From Cryobacterium suzukii (GTDB lineage Bacteria > Actinomycetota > Actinomycetes > Actinomycetales > Microbacteriaceae): DNA of 64,000 bases. Location: positions 310,001 through 374,000 of the forward strand of contig NZ_SOHJ01000004.1 in NCBI RefSeq assembly GCF_004403185.1, given 5' to 3'. The position numbers were made by a program, and so were the translations under genes. The number at the start of each line of letters is the position of its first letter. Position 1 is the first letter of the stretch. This document shows positions 39,968 to 47,677 of the stretch, piece after piece. The notes beneath the pieces were generated by a model. It was given only the letters and a program-made list of their open reading frames with translations, ran no database searches and was not told the origin of the DNA.

Positions 39968-40354
39968 CTAGGAACTCGTCAACTCGCGCGCGAAATCCAT
40001 CGCGCCAAGTGCCGGTAACTCAAAGCCCAGAGTGCTTCCCGGATTGACAGTGATGCCAGCGTCGGCAGGAATCCGTCTAAAGAACTCCAGCCCGGTCATG
40101 ACGACCACGGACCGTTCCGGTCGTTCAAATTCCTGCATCAGGTCAGAGTGGGTAAAGACTGCCAAGAAACGGTTCCCGTCGCGTTCGACTACGAGCGGCT
40201 CGAACTCCCCCACATCAGTGAATGGCGCTCGTGACAGCAAAAGAACCTCGGAAGCCGCCAGAGACCATAGCAGTGCCTGCAAGGGCAGCGACCCCTGGCG
40301 TGCCATTACGATGGCGCGTTCAAGCACCGTCGTCGTCCGAGATCCACTTGTCAT
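39968..40354 (-). CDS. SseB-like domain protein
   Basis: 128 residues from ATG 40354. VLLLSRAPF, FEPLVVERDGNRFLAVFTH, VVVMTGLEFFRRIPADAGI and VNPGSTLGFELPA follow the SseB N-terminal domain pattern (enhanced-serine-sensitivity/type III SseB-like). This domain is frequent in polymorphic toxin loci, where it behaves like an immunity or accessory protein. Its partner is not evident. Confidence 0.72.
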   Translation of the reverse strand: MTSGSRTTTVLERAIVMARQGSLPLQALLWSLAASEVLLLSRAPFTDVGEFEPLVVERDGNRFLAVFTHSDLMQEFERPERSVVVMTGLEFFRRIPADAGITVNPGSTLGFELPALGAMDFARELTSS

Positions 40355-40390
40355 TGAGAACGTCCTCACAACCCTGATCTTCCCATTTCT

Positions 40391-40903
40391 TCACGACAAG
40401 ATCGCGGGGAATTGAACAGCGGCATCCGGCGCCAACATGTCCGCGATGATGGCTCCCGTAGGCCGTGTCGCGTACTGGCTGACCTGGGCGGCCACAAACT
40501 CGTTCCCGCGGCCAAAGCCCGCCCACTGCTCAGCACTGCCATCGTTCCACAGCAGAAACACATTGCCCGACTCGTCACGCTCCAGGCGAAATGGCTCCAC
40601 GATGGCGGCCACATCCGTCGTCAAGGACACAGGTGCACCCAACTGCTCGTAGTACCGAACCAACTGCGCAATATTGAACGCCAAGTACCGCTGAAGAACG
40701 GGGAGGCTCGGCGACCACAGTTTCAGCGACGGGTCGCCGCGCTCGGAACGACGCGCGACCTGCACGAAACCATCACACTCCAGCAGCAAGTAACCATGCG
40801 CGTAGTCGCCCAGACAGGTTTCCCTCGGGTTGCCCGTCGGGCGAACCGCCCAACCGAGGCGCCCGGCCAGTGTCAGGAGCCCAGTATTAAGCTGTAATGT
40901 CAT
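40391..40903 (-). CDS. TNT-antitoxin-like immunity protein
   Basis: 170 residues from ATG 40903, overlapping the TNT module at 40887 by 17 nt, the arrangement of toxin and cognate immunity gene. TLAGRLGWAVRPTGN, GYLLLECDGFVQVARRS and LQRYLAFNIAQLVRYYEQLG parallel EWVGRSG..., GWIRVTRSDRG and IEHYFTAGFGDSVRSEEG of the copies at 44554 and 47678. A fragment of a related C-terminus remains at 56029. Confidence 0.7.
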   Translation of the reverse strand: MTLQLNTGLLTLAGRLGWAVRPTGNPRETCLGDYAHGYLLLECDGFVQVARRSERGDPSLKLWSPSLPVLQRYLAFNIAQLVRYYEQLGAPVSLTTDVAAIVEPFRLERDESGNVFLLWNDGSAEQWAGFGRGNEFVAAQVSQYATRPTGAIIADMLAPDAAVQFPAILS

Positions 40904-41327
40904 CGAGAACCCCCACATCGACAAGCTCAAATACATTCATCTTCTGGCCATTCGCACCCAGAAACACCACATAGCGCGCCCCGCCAGACCGACCGAACGC
41001 CGGCGCATTCTCCCCCAGCTCCACCTGCCACCCTGCGGGCATCGTGCCCGTAATCCGGTAAGTGTGCAGGCGAGCGGATGCCGCCTCCGGCAACAACGCG
41101 CGCTGGTCGAACGACCCGCCCAGAATGGTGAAGAACTCCCCGCTCGGGTCACCCACGCGATCAATCGTGTCGCCAAACGCCTCAATCAACGCGGTGATAT
41201 TGCCCGTACTCACCCGCTTATCGGGCACGCCACCATTAGCCGGAACCGGCCGCAAATTATTGAACGAGTCGATGTACCGAGCCGCCCACCCCTCCGCCGA
41301 CAACGCACCCTCACCCAACTCACTCAT
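40887..41327 (-). CDS. Orphan TNT-domain module with altered active-site residues
   Basis: 146 residues from ATG 41327, overlapping the preceding immunity gene by 8 nt. The TNT pattern is clear: LIEAFGDTIDRVGDPSG, FDQRALLPEAA, LHTYRITGTMPAGWQVE and NAPAFGRSGGARYVVF. It lacks any secretion or linker domain. Where active TNT has Tyr after the DRxG segment there is Phe (GEFF), and where it has Gln after GGG there is Tyr (GGARY). It may be inactive, or a silent cassette usable only after recombination. Confidence 0.72.
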   Translation of the reverse strand: MSELGEGALSAEGWAARYIDSFNNLRPVPANGGVPDKRVSTGNITALIEAFGDTIDRVGDPSGEFFTILGGSFDQRALLPEAASARLHTYRITGTMPAGWQVELGENAPAFGRSGGARYVVFLGANGQKMNVFELVDVGVLDDITA

Positions 41328-41916
41328 CCTGTTCTTCCTTCCACGCCACGTATTCAGCCCATGAAGCCGGTGCCCCGACCGGCGAATACCATTCGTCCGA
41401 ACTCTCCTGTAGATCCTGGAGCTCGCCCACCGACATAAAAAGCGGGCGTCCATCGGGCGCCTGCAAAGACGTCTCAATCTCATCGAGCGATGACAGAACG
41501 ACCTGCCCAAGATCGAGCGCCCGATTATATTGCTTGACAGGGAAGTTAGCCCAAGAACCGTTCCCCCATTCGAGTCGAAGTTCGCCCTCTCCGCTGGGTC
41601 GCAAACCTACCCCGAGCGGCAGGTCGAAATATCGGCGGCGCGAATACGGCGTTGGTCCGCCGTCGTCCCAGCCTTGGGCAGCGACGCCGGCGTACCAGAG
41701 CATGAGCGATTCCACTGCATGGCGCTCATTCGACACAAACAAGATGGCCCAAATCCCCATCGTGCGGGTGTCGATCCGCCACAGACCATCCGTCAGGCTT
41801 ATCGAATACTCGAGCTCCTGTTTGCCGATTCGGCAGCGGTGGTTGCCATCGTCTTCAGCAATCACCCACCGGGCATCTTGCGCATGCGCGATGATGCGTC
41901 CGTCTAAAAGAGCCAC
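41320..41916 (-). CDS. TNT-antitoxin-like immunity protein, long form
   Basis: 198 residues. DGLWRIDTRTMG and ILFVSNERHAVESLMLWY resemble the middle of the family, and the end VVLSSLDEIETSLQAPDGRPLF matches the family ending (DLRAIFxDPDARPL). It extends about 25 residues beyond the usual C-terminus. It lies 142 nt after the frameshifted TNT toxin at 42058, its probable former partner. Its first codons and upstream region recur as a remnant at 56120-56230. Confidence 0.65.
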   Translation of the reverse strand: MALLDGRIIAHAQDARWVIAEDDGNHRCRIGKQELEYSISLTDGLWRIDTRTMGIWAILFVSNERHAVESLMLWYAGVAAQGWDDGGPTPYSRRRYFDLPLGVGLRPSGEGELRLEWGNGSWANFPVKQYNRALDLGQVVLSSLDEIETSLQAPDGRPLFMSVGELQDLQESSDEWYSPVGAPASWAEYVAWKEEQDE

Positions 41917-42057
41917 TGCATTCCCTTTCGTAATCGCGTGCCACTCAATAGTGCAGCTGTCCCAGCGTCTCTCAAAATTACCTCCGAGCGGGTGGAGCGA
42001 GCGAGTCTATGTGCACCAGCCCGCGCCGGCGGAGGTCAGAGAGGGAGGCAACGTTAT
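41917..42057. other. Gap between toxin pseudogene and immunity gene
   Basis: No gene seen. Around 41930-42000 the sequence is closely related to 56160-56230, so the segment was duplicated together with the start of the immunity gene. Confidence 0.5.
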
Positions 42058-43406
42058 CTAGATCTGATGCGTCAGCGTTTGTTCGCACGACAGCTTGTAT
42101 CCCCCACCGGGTCGCCCGTACGCATCAGCGATGAGTGAGATCTCGATCCTCCAGCCAGCCGGCAACGGCTTACCGGTTAGGGACAGCTCATGAAGTTGTT
42201 CCTGCAACCTCTGTCCCAACGGCAAAGCGCGTTCGCTGAAGGTTCCTCCTCCCGCCCCCATATACCCGCCGTCGAGTTCACCGAGGCGATCGAGTTTCAG
42301 ATCGCCGAAGTCTCGGAGGAAGGCGTCAACATCCGTGTACTGCACGCGTGTGCCGATGACAGCACCGCCATTGGGCGCAAACTGCATACTGTCCGCGGAA
42401 TCCACGTAGCGTTCATTCCACGATACCTCGGTGAGTGGGTTGCCATGCGCATCCGTGCCGTACGGGAAGCGGTCATCGAAGTGCAGCTGTTCCGCAGCAG
42501 CCCCCATGGGCTTACCGGGCTGCGGTCCGTATGCGGGATCCAAAGTGCCGCTGTCCACGCGAGGTTTGTTGTACTCCGCGGCCTCGGCCTTGACGGCGTC
42601 CGATTCCTGCGCTCTGTGCCACTCGCCCCCGGGACCGGACTCGGCCGTGCCGGCAATGATCTCTTGTTGAAGACTCGACAGGTCCTGGGCGATCGCGGGA
42701 TCTCTGACCGCAGGAGGAACATCCTCCGCTTCATGCCCCGATGACGTTGTGTCAGAAACCGCACCGTAATGCGGCCAGCCGCCGCCAACGCCCGCACCTC
42801 GGACGCCAACCCCGACACCATCGCCGTAATACCAGCAACCTCCACCGACTCAGCCGAAGCCAACGGCTGATCCGCCCGGTCAATCTCCGTCGCCAACGCG
42901 GTCAGGTCATCAGCGATCGTCGTCCACGCACCACTGGCACTGTTGAGCTTGCCAACATCAGCATTCGGCCACACATTACCGACAAAATCCTTGAGATATT
43001 CCCACGCCGCCATATCCGGAGTGGCCGACGGGTCACCGCCAAACGCCGACGGCGGCAGCCCCAAACCCGCATCGAGCATGCCAGGCCGCGCGCTGAAGCC
43101 TGCGGGCACTGCTGTGTTGCCCGCCGAGAACTGTTCGGCTTGTTGGTGCATCTGGCCGGTCTCCATAACCCCGCGGTCGAGGCCGCGCAGGCGGCTGGCG
43201 GCAGCCCGCACCGCTTCGATCACCGAGGCGGTACTGGCGTCATACCCCTCCGCCCAGCCTTGACCACCCGGATCGTCGCCGGCCATGCTGGCGAAGGGCT
43301 GCAGCGACCCGACGGCACTCGACGCAATGCGCACGGCAGAGGTCGAACAGCTGTCGAGCAGGTCCGCCGCCGTCACATAGTCATACGGGTCAACCCGAAC
43401 ACTCAT
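42058..43406 (-). pseudogene. Polymorphic toxin, frameshifted and internally deleted (TNT type)
   Basis: From ATG 43406 the N-terminal region (MSVRVDPYDYVTAADLLDSC to LASEVRALA) is nearly identical to the toxin at 54236. An in-frame 81-codon deletion follows, then a junction near 42757-42763 (VRF) where the frame is lost. The original frame continues as SDTTSSGHEAEDVPPAV and reaches a TNT domain (LKLDRLGELDGGYMGAGGG, SERALPLG, AYGRPGGGYK) that is cut off before the usual C-terminal strand. Two defects make production of a functional toxin unlikely. Confidence 0.88.
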
Positions 43407-43408
43407 CA

Positions 43409-43550
43409 CTACCCCGCCCACATCGTCGACGCCGACGACTGAGCCGCCTCATAATTCGTAGCCGCTTCCCCCGCCCACGCCTGCAAATCAACAGCACCCG
43501 CATGCATCACCGCAGCCCCAGCCGACCACACCGACACCCTCTGCAAAAAC
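43409..43550 (-). pseudogene. Truncated WXG100 partner gene
   Basis: The last ~47 codons of a copy of the WXG100 gene at 54239 (VSVWSAGAAVMHAGAVDLQ, AWAGEAATNYEAAQSSAS) with the start missing. The homology begins 13 nt after the stop of the immunity gene at 43563. The following toxin copy starts at 43406, as in the complete unit. Confidence 0.88.
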
Positions 43551-43562
43551 TAGATTCGACTT

Positions 43563-44063
43563 CTAGGAGGTCGAGAACAACGGACCGCCCGAAGCACTGA
43601 GCGCCGACTCGACAATCTCAGGGATACTCGCCGTCGCGAAATAAGAGAACTGCACATCCGGTTGCAGGCGATAGGGGTCGCCGTGCACAAATCTGATGGG
43701 AGGGCGATCTCCCACCACGATGGTGACCGTGCCATTATCTTCGCGTGCAATCACACCCGCGGCATATTCTCCCATGCGACCAGGAATTTGCAGCCGCGCC
43801 AAGCCCTCATTCTCCCGCACATCATCTGCAAGTTCCACCGCAAGGTACCGCTCGATGTTGATCAGGTCGGATGAACTCATCATGAATCTCTCCGACTCGC
43901 TTCGCTCGGCGCTCGTTAGCGAAAACCCATCGCGAATGTAGTACCGGATTTCTCCTCCAACGTTGGCAACCATTACGGCGTGCTCCGCTGCGCTTAGCTT
44001 GACCGTATGTTTCGCTCTTGCAGCCCATTCCCTAAACGGCAAAGAGAGCATGTCTGGGTTCAC
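43563..44063 (-). CDS. TNT-antitoxin-like immunity protein
   Basis: 166 residues, its ATG overlapping the stop of the TNT module at 44060 (ATGA), the cognate arrangement. FREWAARAKHTVKLSAAEHA, GGEIRYYIRDGFSLTSAERS, LINIERYLAVELADDVREN and LQPDVQFSYFATAS define it. It is a close paralogue of the orphan at 39330. It should neutralise the TNT module upstream in the cytoplasm. Confidence 0.72.
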   Translation of the reverse strand: MNPDMLSLPFREWAARAKHTVKLSAAEHAVMVANVGGEIRYYIRDGFSLTSAERSESERFMMSSSDLINIERYLAVELADDVRENEGLARLQIPGRMGEYAAGVIAREDNGTVTIVVGDRPPIRFVHGDPYRLQPDVQFSYFATASIPEIVESALSASGGPLFSTS

Positions 44064-44533
44064 TTCAACACCACCCCAATTAGCTCCTTGACACGCACGG
44101 GTACACCTTCACTATCTAGAAATTGAACCTGTATTCCTCCACCTGTTCGACCGAACCCGGGAGCAATTTCGCTCACCTCGACTTTCCACCCAGGTGGCAG
44201 TGAGCCGGTGAGGTCGTAGGCGTTGAGAGGCTCGCCCAGAGACGAGATCGGCAGTGAGCGAGCCTCAAAGGGTGCGAAGATGCGGTCCACTCGCAGCCCA
44301 AGGTATCTGCCGGAGTCAGGACCGATCCGGTCAACAGTCGTGCCATAGTCACGCTGCAGCGCAGCGAAACTGTACTCAACATCCAAGCGGATGCCGCCTC
44401 CCACGACGCAGACACCACCGGCGCCAGCACCGGGTCTCCTTGCGATCATCCTCAAAGGGCTATCGCCAATTTCGCCATGCGCCACCAAGACCAGTCCAGT
44501 AATGGCAGGTCCTCGGCATCCGTTCCTGCGCAC
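44060..44533 (-). CDS. Orphan TNT-domain (NAD+ glycohydrolase-type) module
   Basis: Up to 157 residues. The start is uncertain and no ribosome site stands out; MIARRPGAG at about 44452 is an alternative. The TNT domain is complete, with YGTTVDRIGPDSGRYLGL, FEARSLPISSL, YDLTGSLPPGWKVEVSEI and GFGRTGGGIQVQF. Tyr after DRxG, Arg in FEAR and Gln after GGG are all kept, so the domain could cleave NAD+. There is no WXG-type or linker region, so by itself it could not be secreted: a silent cassette or a remnant. Confidence 0.75.
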   Translation of the reverse strand: MRRNGCRGPAITGLVLVAHGEIGDSPLRMIARRPGAGAGGVCVVGGGIRLDVEYSFAALQRDYGTTVDRIGPDSGRYLGLRVDRIFAPFEARSLPISSLGEPLNAYDLTGSLPPGWKVEVSEIAPGFGRTGGGIQVQFLDSEGVPVRVKELIGVVLK

Positions 44534-44553
44534 CTACTTTGTGATCCACGGCT

Positions 44554-45081
44554 TTAGAGCAGCCCCAGCGGCCGCGCGTCAGGGTCCAAAAAAATTGCGC
44601 GCAGGTCAACGAGAGACATCGAGCAATAATGCGAAGCGCTTACCGCATCGTGATAATTGCTCGCCCGAAACGGGAATATTCCCACCGCCTGCAGGCCGAT
44701 CGACAACTCTTCTAATCCACCATATTGCCCCTGAGAAATCACGCGGAGGGACGCGCGTGGTTCGAGCTCTTCCACCCGGATCGGAAACCGCACGATCCCA
44801 GGCAAACCCTCTTCGCTCCGTACCGAATCGCCGAATCCAGCCGTGAAGTAGTGTTCAATGACATCGATGGAAGCCGCCTCAAACTCCCATTGGGGATCCT
44901 TGCCTCTGTCGGACCGAGTGACTCGGATCCAACCATTGTCCATCGAATTCAGGAACCAGACGTACTCCCCACCCGGGGGCTCAATCTCTATCTCCCCCGA
45001 CGTCCCAACACCAATCTCATAGCCAGATCGACCGACCCACTCGACGAAGTCAGAGTGAAAGTTGTTCAAGTTGATTGTCAT
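44554..45081 (-). CDS. TNT-antitoxin-like immunity protein (duplicate of 47678)
   Basis: 175 residues, same length and roughly 85-90% identical by eye to the protein encoded at 47678; MTINLNNFHSDFVEWVGRSG opens both. ATG 45081 follows a stub of a TNT gene end (45087-45166), as the intact copy follows a full TNT gene. The duplication is recent, since the flanking toxin tail is also similar. Confidence 0.75.
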   Translation of the reverse strand: MTINLNNFHSDFVEWVGRSGYEIGVGTSGEIEIEPPGGEYVWFLNSMDNGWIRVTRSDRGKDPQWEFEAASIDVIEHYFTAGFGDSVRSEEGLPGIVRFPIRVEELEPRASLRVISQGQYGGLEELSIGLQAVGIFPFRASNYHDAVSASHYCSMSLVDLRAIFLDPDARPLGLL

Positions 45082-45306
45082 TTCAAGTACCCCCATCAAG
45101 CATGAGTTCCACTTTGACTTCGACGAATTCCGAACGAGTTCTGTCCTCAGGCGCTTTAAGAAAGCGTACTCACCCGTCACCCCACCCGATGCACAACCCG
45201 AGACTGCACCGACTGCGACCTATCCGCATCACCCAACGCCAACGCCAACGCCAACGCCAACGCCAACGCCAACGCCAACGCCAACGCCAACGCCAACGCC
45301 AAATTA
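45082..45306 (-). pseudogene. Fused toxin fragments: nuclease-domain piece joined to TNT tail
   Basis: Starting three nt after the stop at 45307, the minus strand shows a piece of the nuclease toxin (LALGDADRSQSVQSRV) with its LA codons expanded elevenfold. It then breaks to the last ~25 codons of a TNT gene (RFLKAPEDRTRSEFVEVKVE) ending just before the immunity gene. Neither part has a start. It records two recombination events. Confidence 0.85.
45235..45300. repeat. Hexanucleotide microsatellite (AACGCC)11
   Basis: Eleven uninterrupted copies of AACGCC (66 bp). The parent sequence near 51494 has one copy. Being a multiple of three it adds Leu-Ala pairs on the minus strand. It arose by slippage inside a toxin fragment. 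Confidence 0.95.
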
Positions 45307-45807
45307 TCAGAGGGGCAGCGGTACGACGAACTTGCCCGGGGTATTGACCACCACCGGTGCTGCATTCCACGCCGCTGCCAGGACAACGTCGACGTCTCGA
45401 CGAAGCACAGCGGATGCCGCCTCCCGGTCCGAGTCCACCACCGGCGCCTCCAGATCCAATTCCTCCAAAACCACAACGTCGACCCCAGCAGCGTCGCTTC
45501 GGTAGGACAACACCGGCAACAGCACAATGCCCGGGAGGAGCACGATCTCCTCCTCAGCAGGAAAGGCCGAGAACGGGGCGAGGAGACGGCCCGTGCGAGA
45601 CACAACGCACGCCACAGCGGGCGTGGTGAAATTCTCTGTCGCCACCCGAGGGTTCCGCGACGCGGCCACCACACCCAACAAAATGTTGCCCGTCAGAGAC
45701 GCGCCACCACTCGGTAGTCCATGAAAAACAAGTCCCGGGCTCATCGGCAGTTTCTCCATCGTGCGCAGAAACCGCTCAAACGGATTCACGTTCTCAGAAT
45801 TACTCAT
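45307..45807 (-). CDS. ADP-ribosyltransferase-fold protein with altered catalytic Arg
   Basis: 166 residues. The order of the R-S-E class is recognisable: LVFHGLPSGG where xRG is expected (Arg replaced by His), then VATENFTTPAVACVV, then FSAFPAEEEIVLLPGIVLLPV with the ExE motif. The C-terminal ~70 residues are unfamiliar. It lies 65 nt after the ADP-ribosylglycohydrolase gene, in the place an immunity or accessory gene occupies. It may be an inactive or specialised transferase. The fold assignment is by motif only. Confidence 0.55.
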   Translation of the reverse strand: MSNSENVNPFERFLRTMEKLPMSPGLVFHGLPSGGASLTGNILLGVVAASRNPRVATENFTTPAVACVVSRTGRLLAPFSAFPAEEEIVLLPGIVLLPVLSYRSDAAGVDVVVLEELDLEAPVVDSDREAASAVLRRDVDVVLAAAWNAAPVVVNTPGKFVVPLPL

Positions 45808-45872
45808 CGTGTCCTCAATCGTTCAGAGCCCTGCAAAGCGCACGTGTCGGGCAATTTGGACGGCTGCCGGGG

Positions 45873-47528
45873 TCACGGCCCTACCGTGATCATGGCAAGT
45901 TGTGCACCGACCGCTAGGAGTGAATCTCTGCCTTCAACACCCTGCCGCCACCGTGCAGGGATCGCATCAAGACCATGCAACGCCCCCAGAATATTGCCGC
46001 AGATTGCCCCGGTCGAGTCGCTGTCGCCGGAATGCGTCACCGCCAACGACAACGCCTCCTCAACCTGGTCCCGATCAGGGAACGTCAACGCGCAATACAC
46101 CGCAATAGCCAAAGCCTCCTCAGCAACCCAACCCGCACCAAGCAACTCGGTAACCTTCGGCACCGGTACGCTTCGGCCAATGCGAGAGGAAGCTTTCCTC
46201 AAGGCGGAACTGGTCTCGGTGAAGCCATCAGGCTCGGTCCGCACCACATAATTCAGTGTTCCTGTGGCCGCATGCGTCAACGATTCACCACCCACCAGCC
46301 GATGCACCAACATGGCCAGCGCGCCAGCCGCGACCTGCGCCGCCGGATGCCCGTGGGTAATCGAAGCGGCCTGCGCCGCATGCGTGTAGGACTCCTCCGC
46401 GGTCCACGACGCTACGAGCCCAAACGGTGCGCTGCGCATCACCGTTCCACACCCCTTGCTCTGATTCTCCGCCGTCGACACACGTTCGGCCGCGACACCT
46501 GCTGGAATCGCCTTCAGCGCCGCCATGACCGTCAACCCTGGAGCTCGTTGCGCAAACAACCAGCTCTGTCCCAGCAAAGACGTGCCCGGTCCGGATACAT
46601 CGACGCCACTCGCGGCCAACGTCGTCTGAGTCAGATACCAATCGCGATACGCCTGCACCATCAACGCCCGCACCGGCACTGTTCCGTCAGCTCGCGCCAA
46701 AGCATCGGCAGTAAACAGCGTCATCTGCGTATCATCACTGATCGCACCAACCGGCGCATGCGGCACAGCCAGAAACTCGCGCACGCCAGCCGCGCCCACA
46801 TCAGAAACAATGGCCGCCAAAGACCAAAACTCCACCGGATACCCCAACGCATCCCCCACAGCACCACCCAACAGACACCCCTGAATCCGATCCTCACGAC
46901 TCAAACCACGCGGAACCACCACCGACCGCCCCGCAAACTCCCGCGCCGCCGCCAACAACTCATCGACATCAACGGCACACCCTTGAGCGAAAAAGACCGC
47001 GTCCTCCGCAGTCCACACCTCACCAGGGGTGCCCCCCATCTCGTCTGTGCTGCGAACGTGAAATCCTAGGTTTCGAGCTGAGCGCACGACGGGCAACGCA
47101 CTGTGCCGTTCGAACTTGCGCTCGAACTCATCGCCCCACTCCGATACGGCGAGCAGCCACAACACTGACCGCACGGCCATCCTTGGTGAGAACCCACCGA
47201 GCGCAACTAAGCGACCATCGCTTCGCTGGCTGAGATTTAGTCGATAGAAACTGAAGGATGCGACAACAGACGACTTACCGCACACGACGGAAACCTCATT
47301 GCGATGCGCTGATACTCGAGCCTCGGGAAGGATCGCGACCATCGCGTCCACCCCAGCAAGGAACACTGCGAGATTATTCTTGACGCGATCGCGACCACTC
47401 ACGCGGCCAATGACAGGATCAAGCCACTTGTCTACATTCACGGCATAACCGCGATTTTCTTCGGTTACCGCGCAGATACCGTCGAAGAGCCGAGCCGTGC
47501 GCTCCATCATGGCGTCTTCAGCGCTCAC
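45873..47528 (-). CDS. ADP-ribosylglycohydrolase with extra N-terminal domain (immunity candidate)
   Basis: 551 residues from GTG 47528, which overlaps the stop of the ADP-ribosyltransferase tail (GTGA). Residues ~1-215 form a domain I do not recognise. From about 220 the DraG fold is complete: GCLLGGAVGDALGYPVE, metal motif ISDDTQMTLF, SITHGHPAAQVA and the C-terminal metal motif HSGDSDSTGAICGN. It removes ADP-ribose from modified targets. As the gene following a transferase toxin it would act as enzymatic immunity. Confidence 0.85.
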   Translation of the reverse strand: MSAEDAMMERTARLFDGICAVTEENRGYAVNVDKWLDPVIGRVSGRDRVKNNLAVFLAGVDAMVAILPEARVSAHRNEVSVVCGKSSVVASFSFYRLNLSQRSDGRLVALGGFSPRMAVRSVLWLLAVSEWGDEFERKFERHSALPVVRSARNLGFHVRSTDEMGGTPGEVWTAEDAVFFAQGCAVDVDELLAAAREFAGRSVVVPRGLSREDRIQGCLLGGAVGDALGYPVEFWSLAAIVSDVGAAGVREFLAVPHAPVGAISDDTQMTLFTADALARADGTVPVRALMVQAYRDWYLTQTTLAASGVDVSGPGTSLLGQSWLFAQRAPGLTVMAALKAIPAGVAAERVSTAENQSKGCGTVMRSAPFGLVASWTAEESYTHAAQAASITHGHPAAQVAAGALAMLVHRLVGGESLTHAATGTLNYVVRTEPDGFTETSSALRKASSRIGRSVPVPKVTELLGAGWVAEEALAIAVYCALTFPDRDQVEEALSLAVTHSGDSDSTGAICGNILGALHGLDAIPARWRQGVEGRDSLLAVGAQLAMITVGP

Positions 47529-47677
47529 AGACCCACCTCACGGAGGCTGATCTGCCAGACTCCCTCTCGGACTTCTACTTTGCTCACGACATCAAACGTA
47601 GCCCCACGCTGATAGAACGCTGCGGCCTCATGTCGATACGCAGTGGTCTGTGCCAACCTCACGCCCGACCTCACGCT
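47525..47677 (-). pseudogene. 3' tail of a probable ADP-ribosyltransferase toxin
   Basis: Fifty codons beginning in frame immediately after the TAG at 47678 and ending at the stop overlapping the glycohydrolase start. AYRHEAAAFYQRGATF, then DVVSKVEVREGVWQISLREV, resembles the last strands of R-S-E transferases (ExE region, then RGxxFxV and xWxIxLxEV). The second Glu is not conserved. There is no start or ribosome site. The rest of the toxin was replaced by the TNT/immunity cassette upstream. Confidence 0.65.

Noticed and set aside
45235..45300. CRISPR array
   Set aside because: Units are 6 bp with no spacers, so it is a microsatellite.
45177..45674. Minus-strand frame with a Leu-Ala repeat ending
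   Set aside because: It reads the hexamer tract and the ADP-ribosyltransferase-like gene in the wrong frame; the Leu-Ala run is slippage in a toxin fragment.
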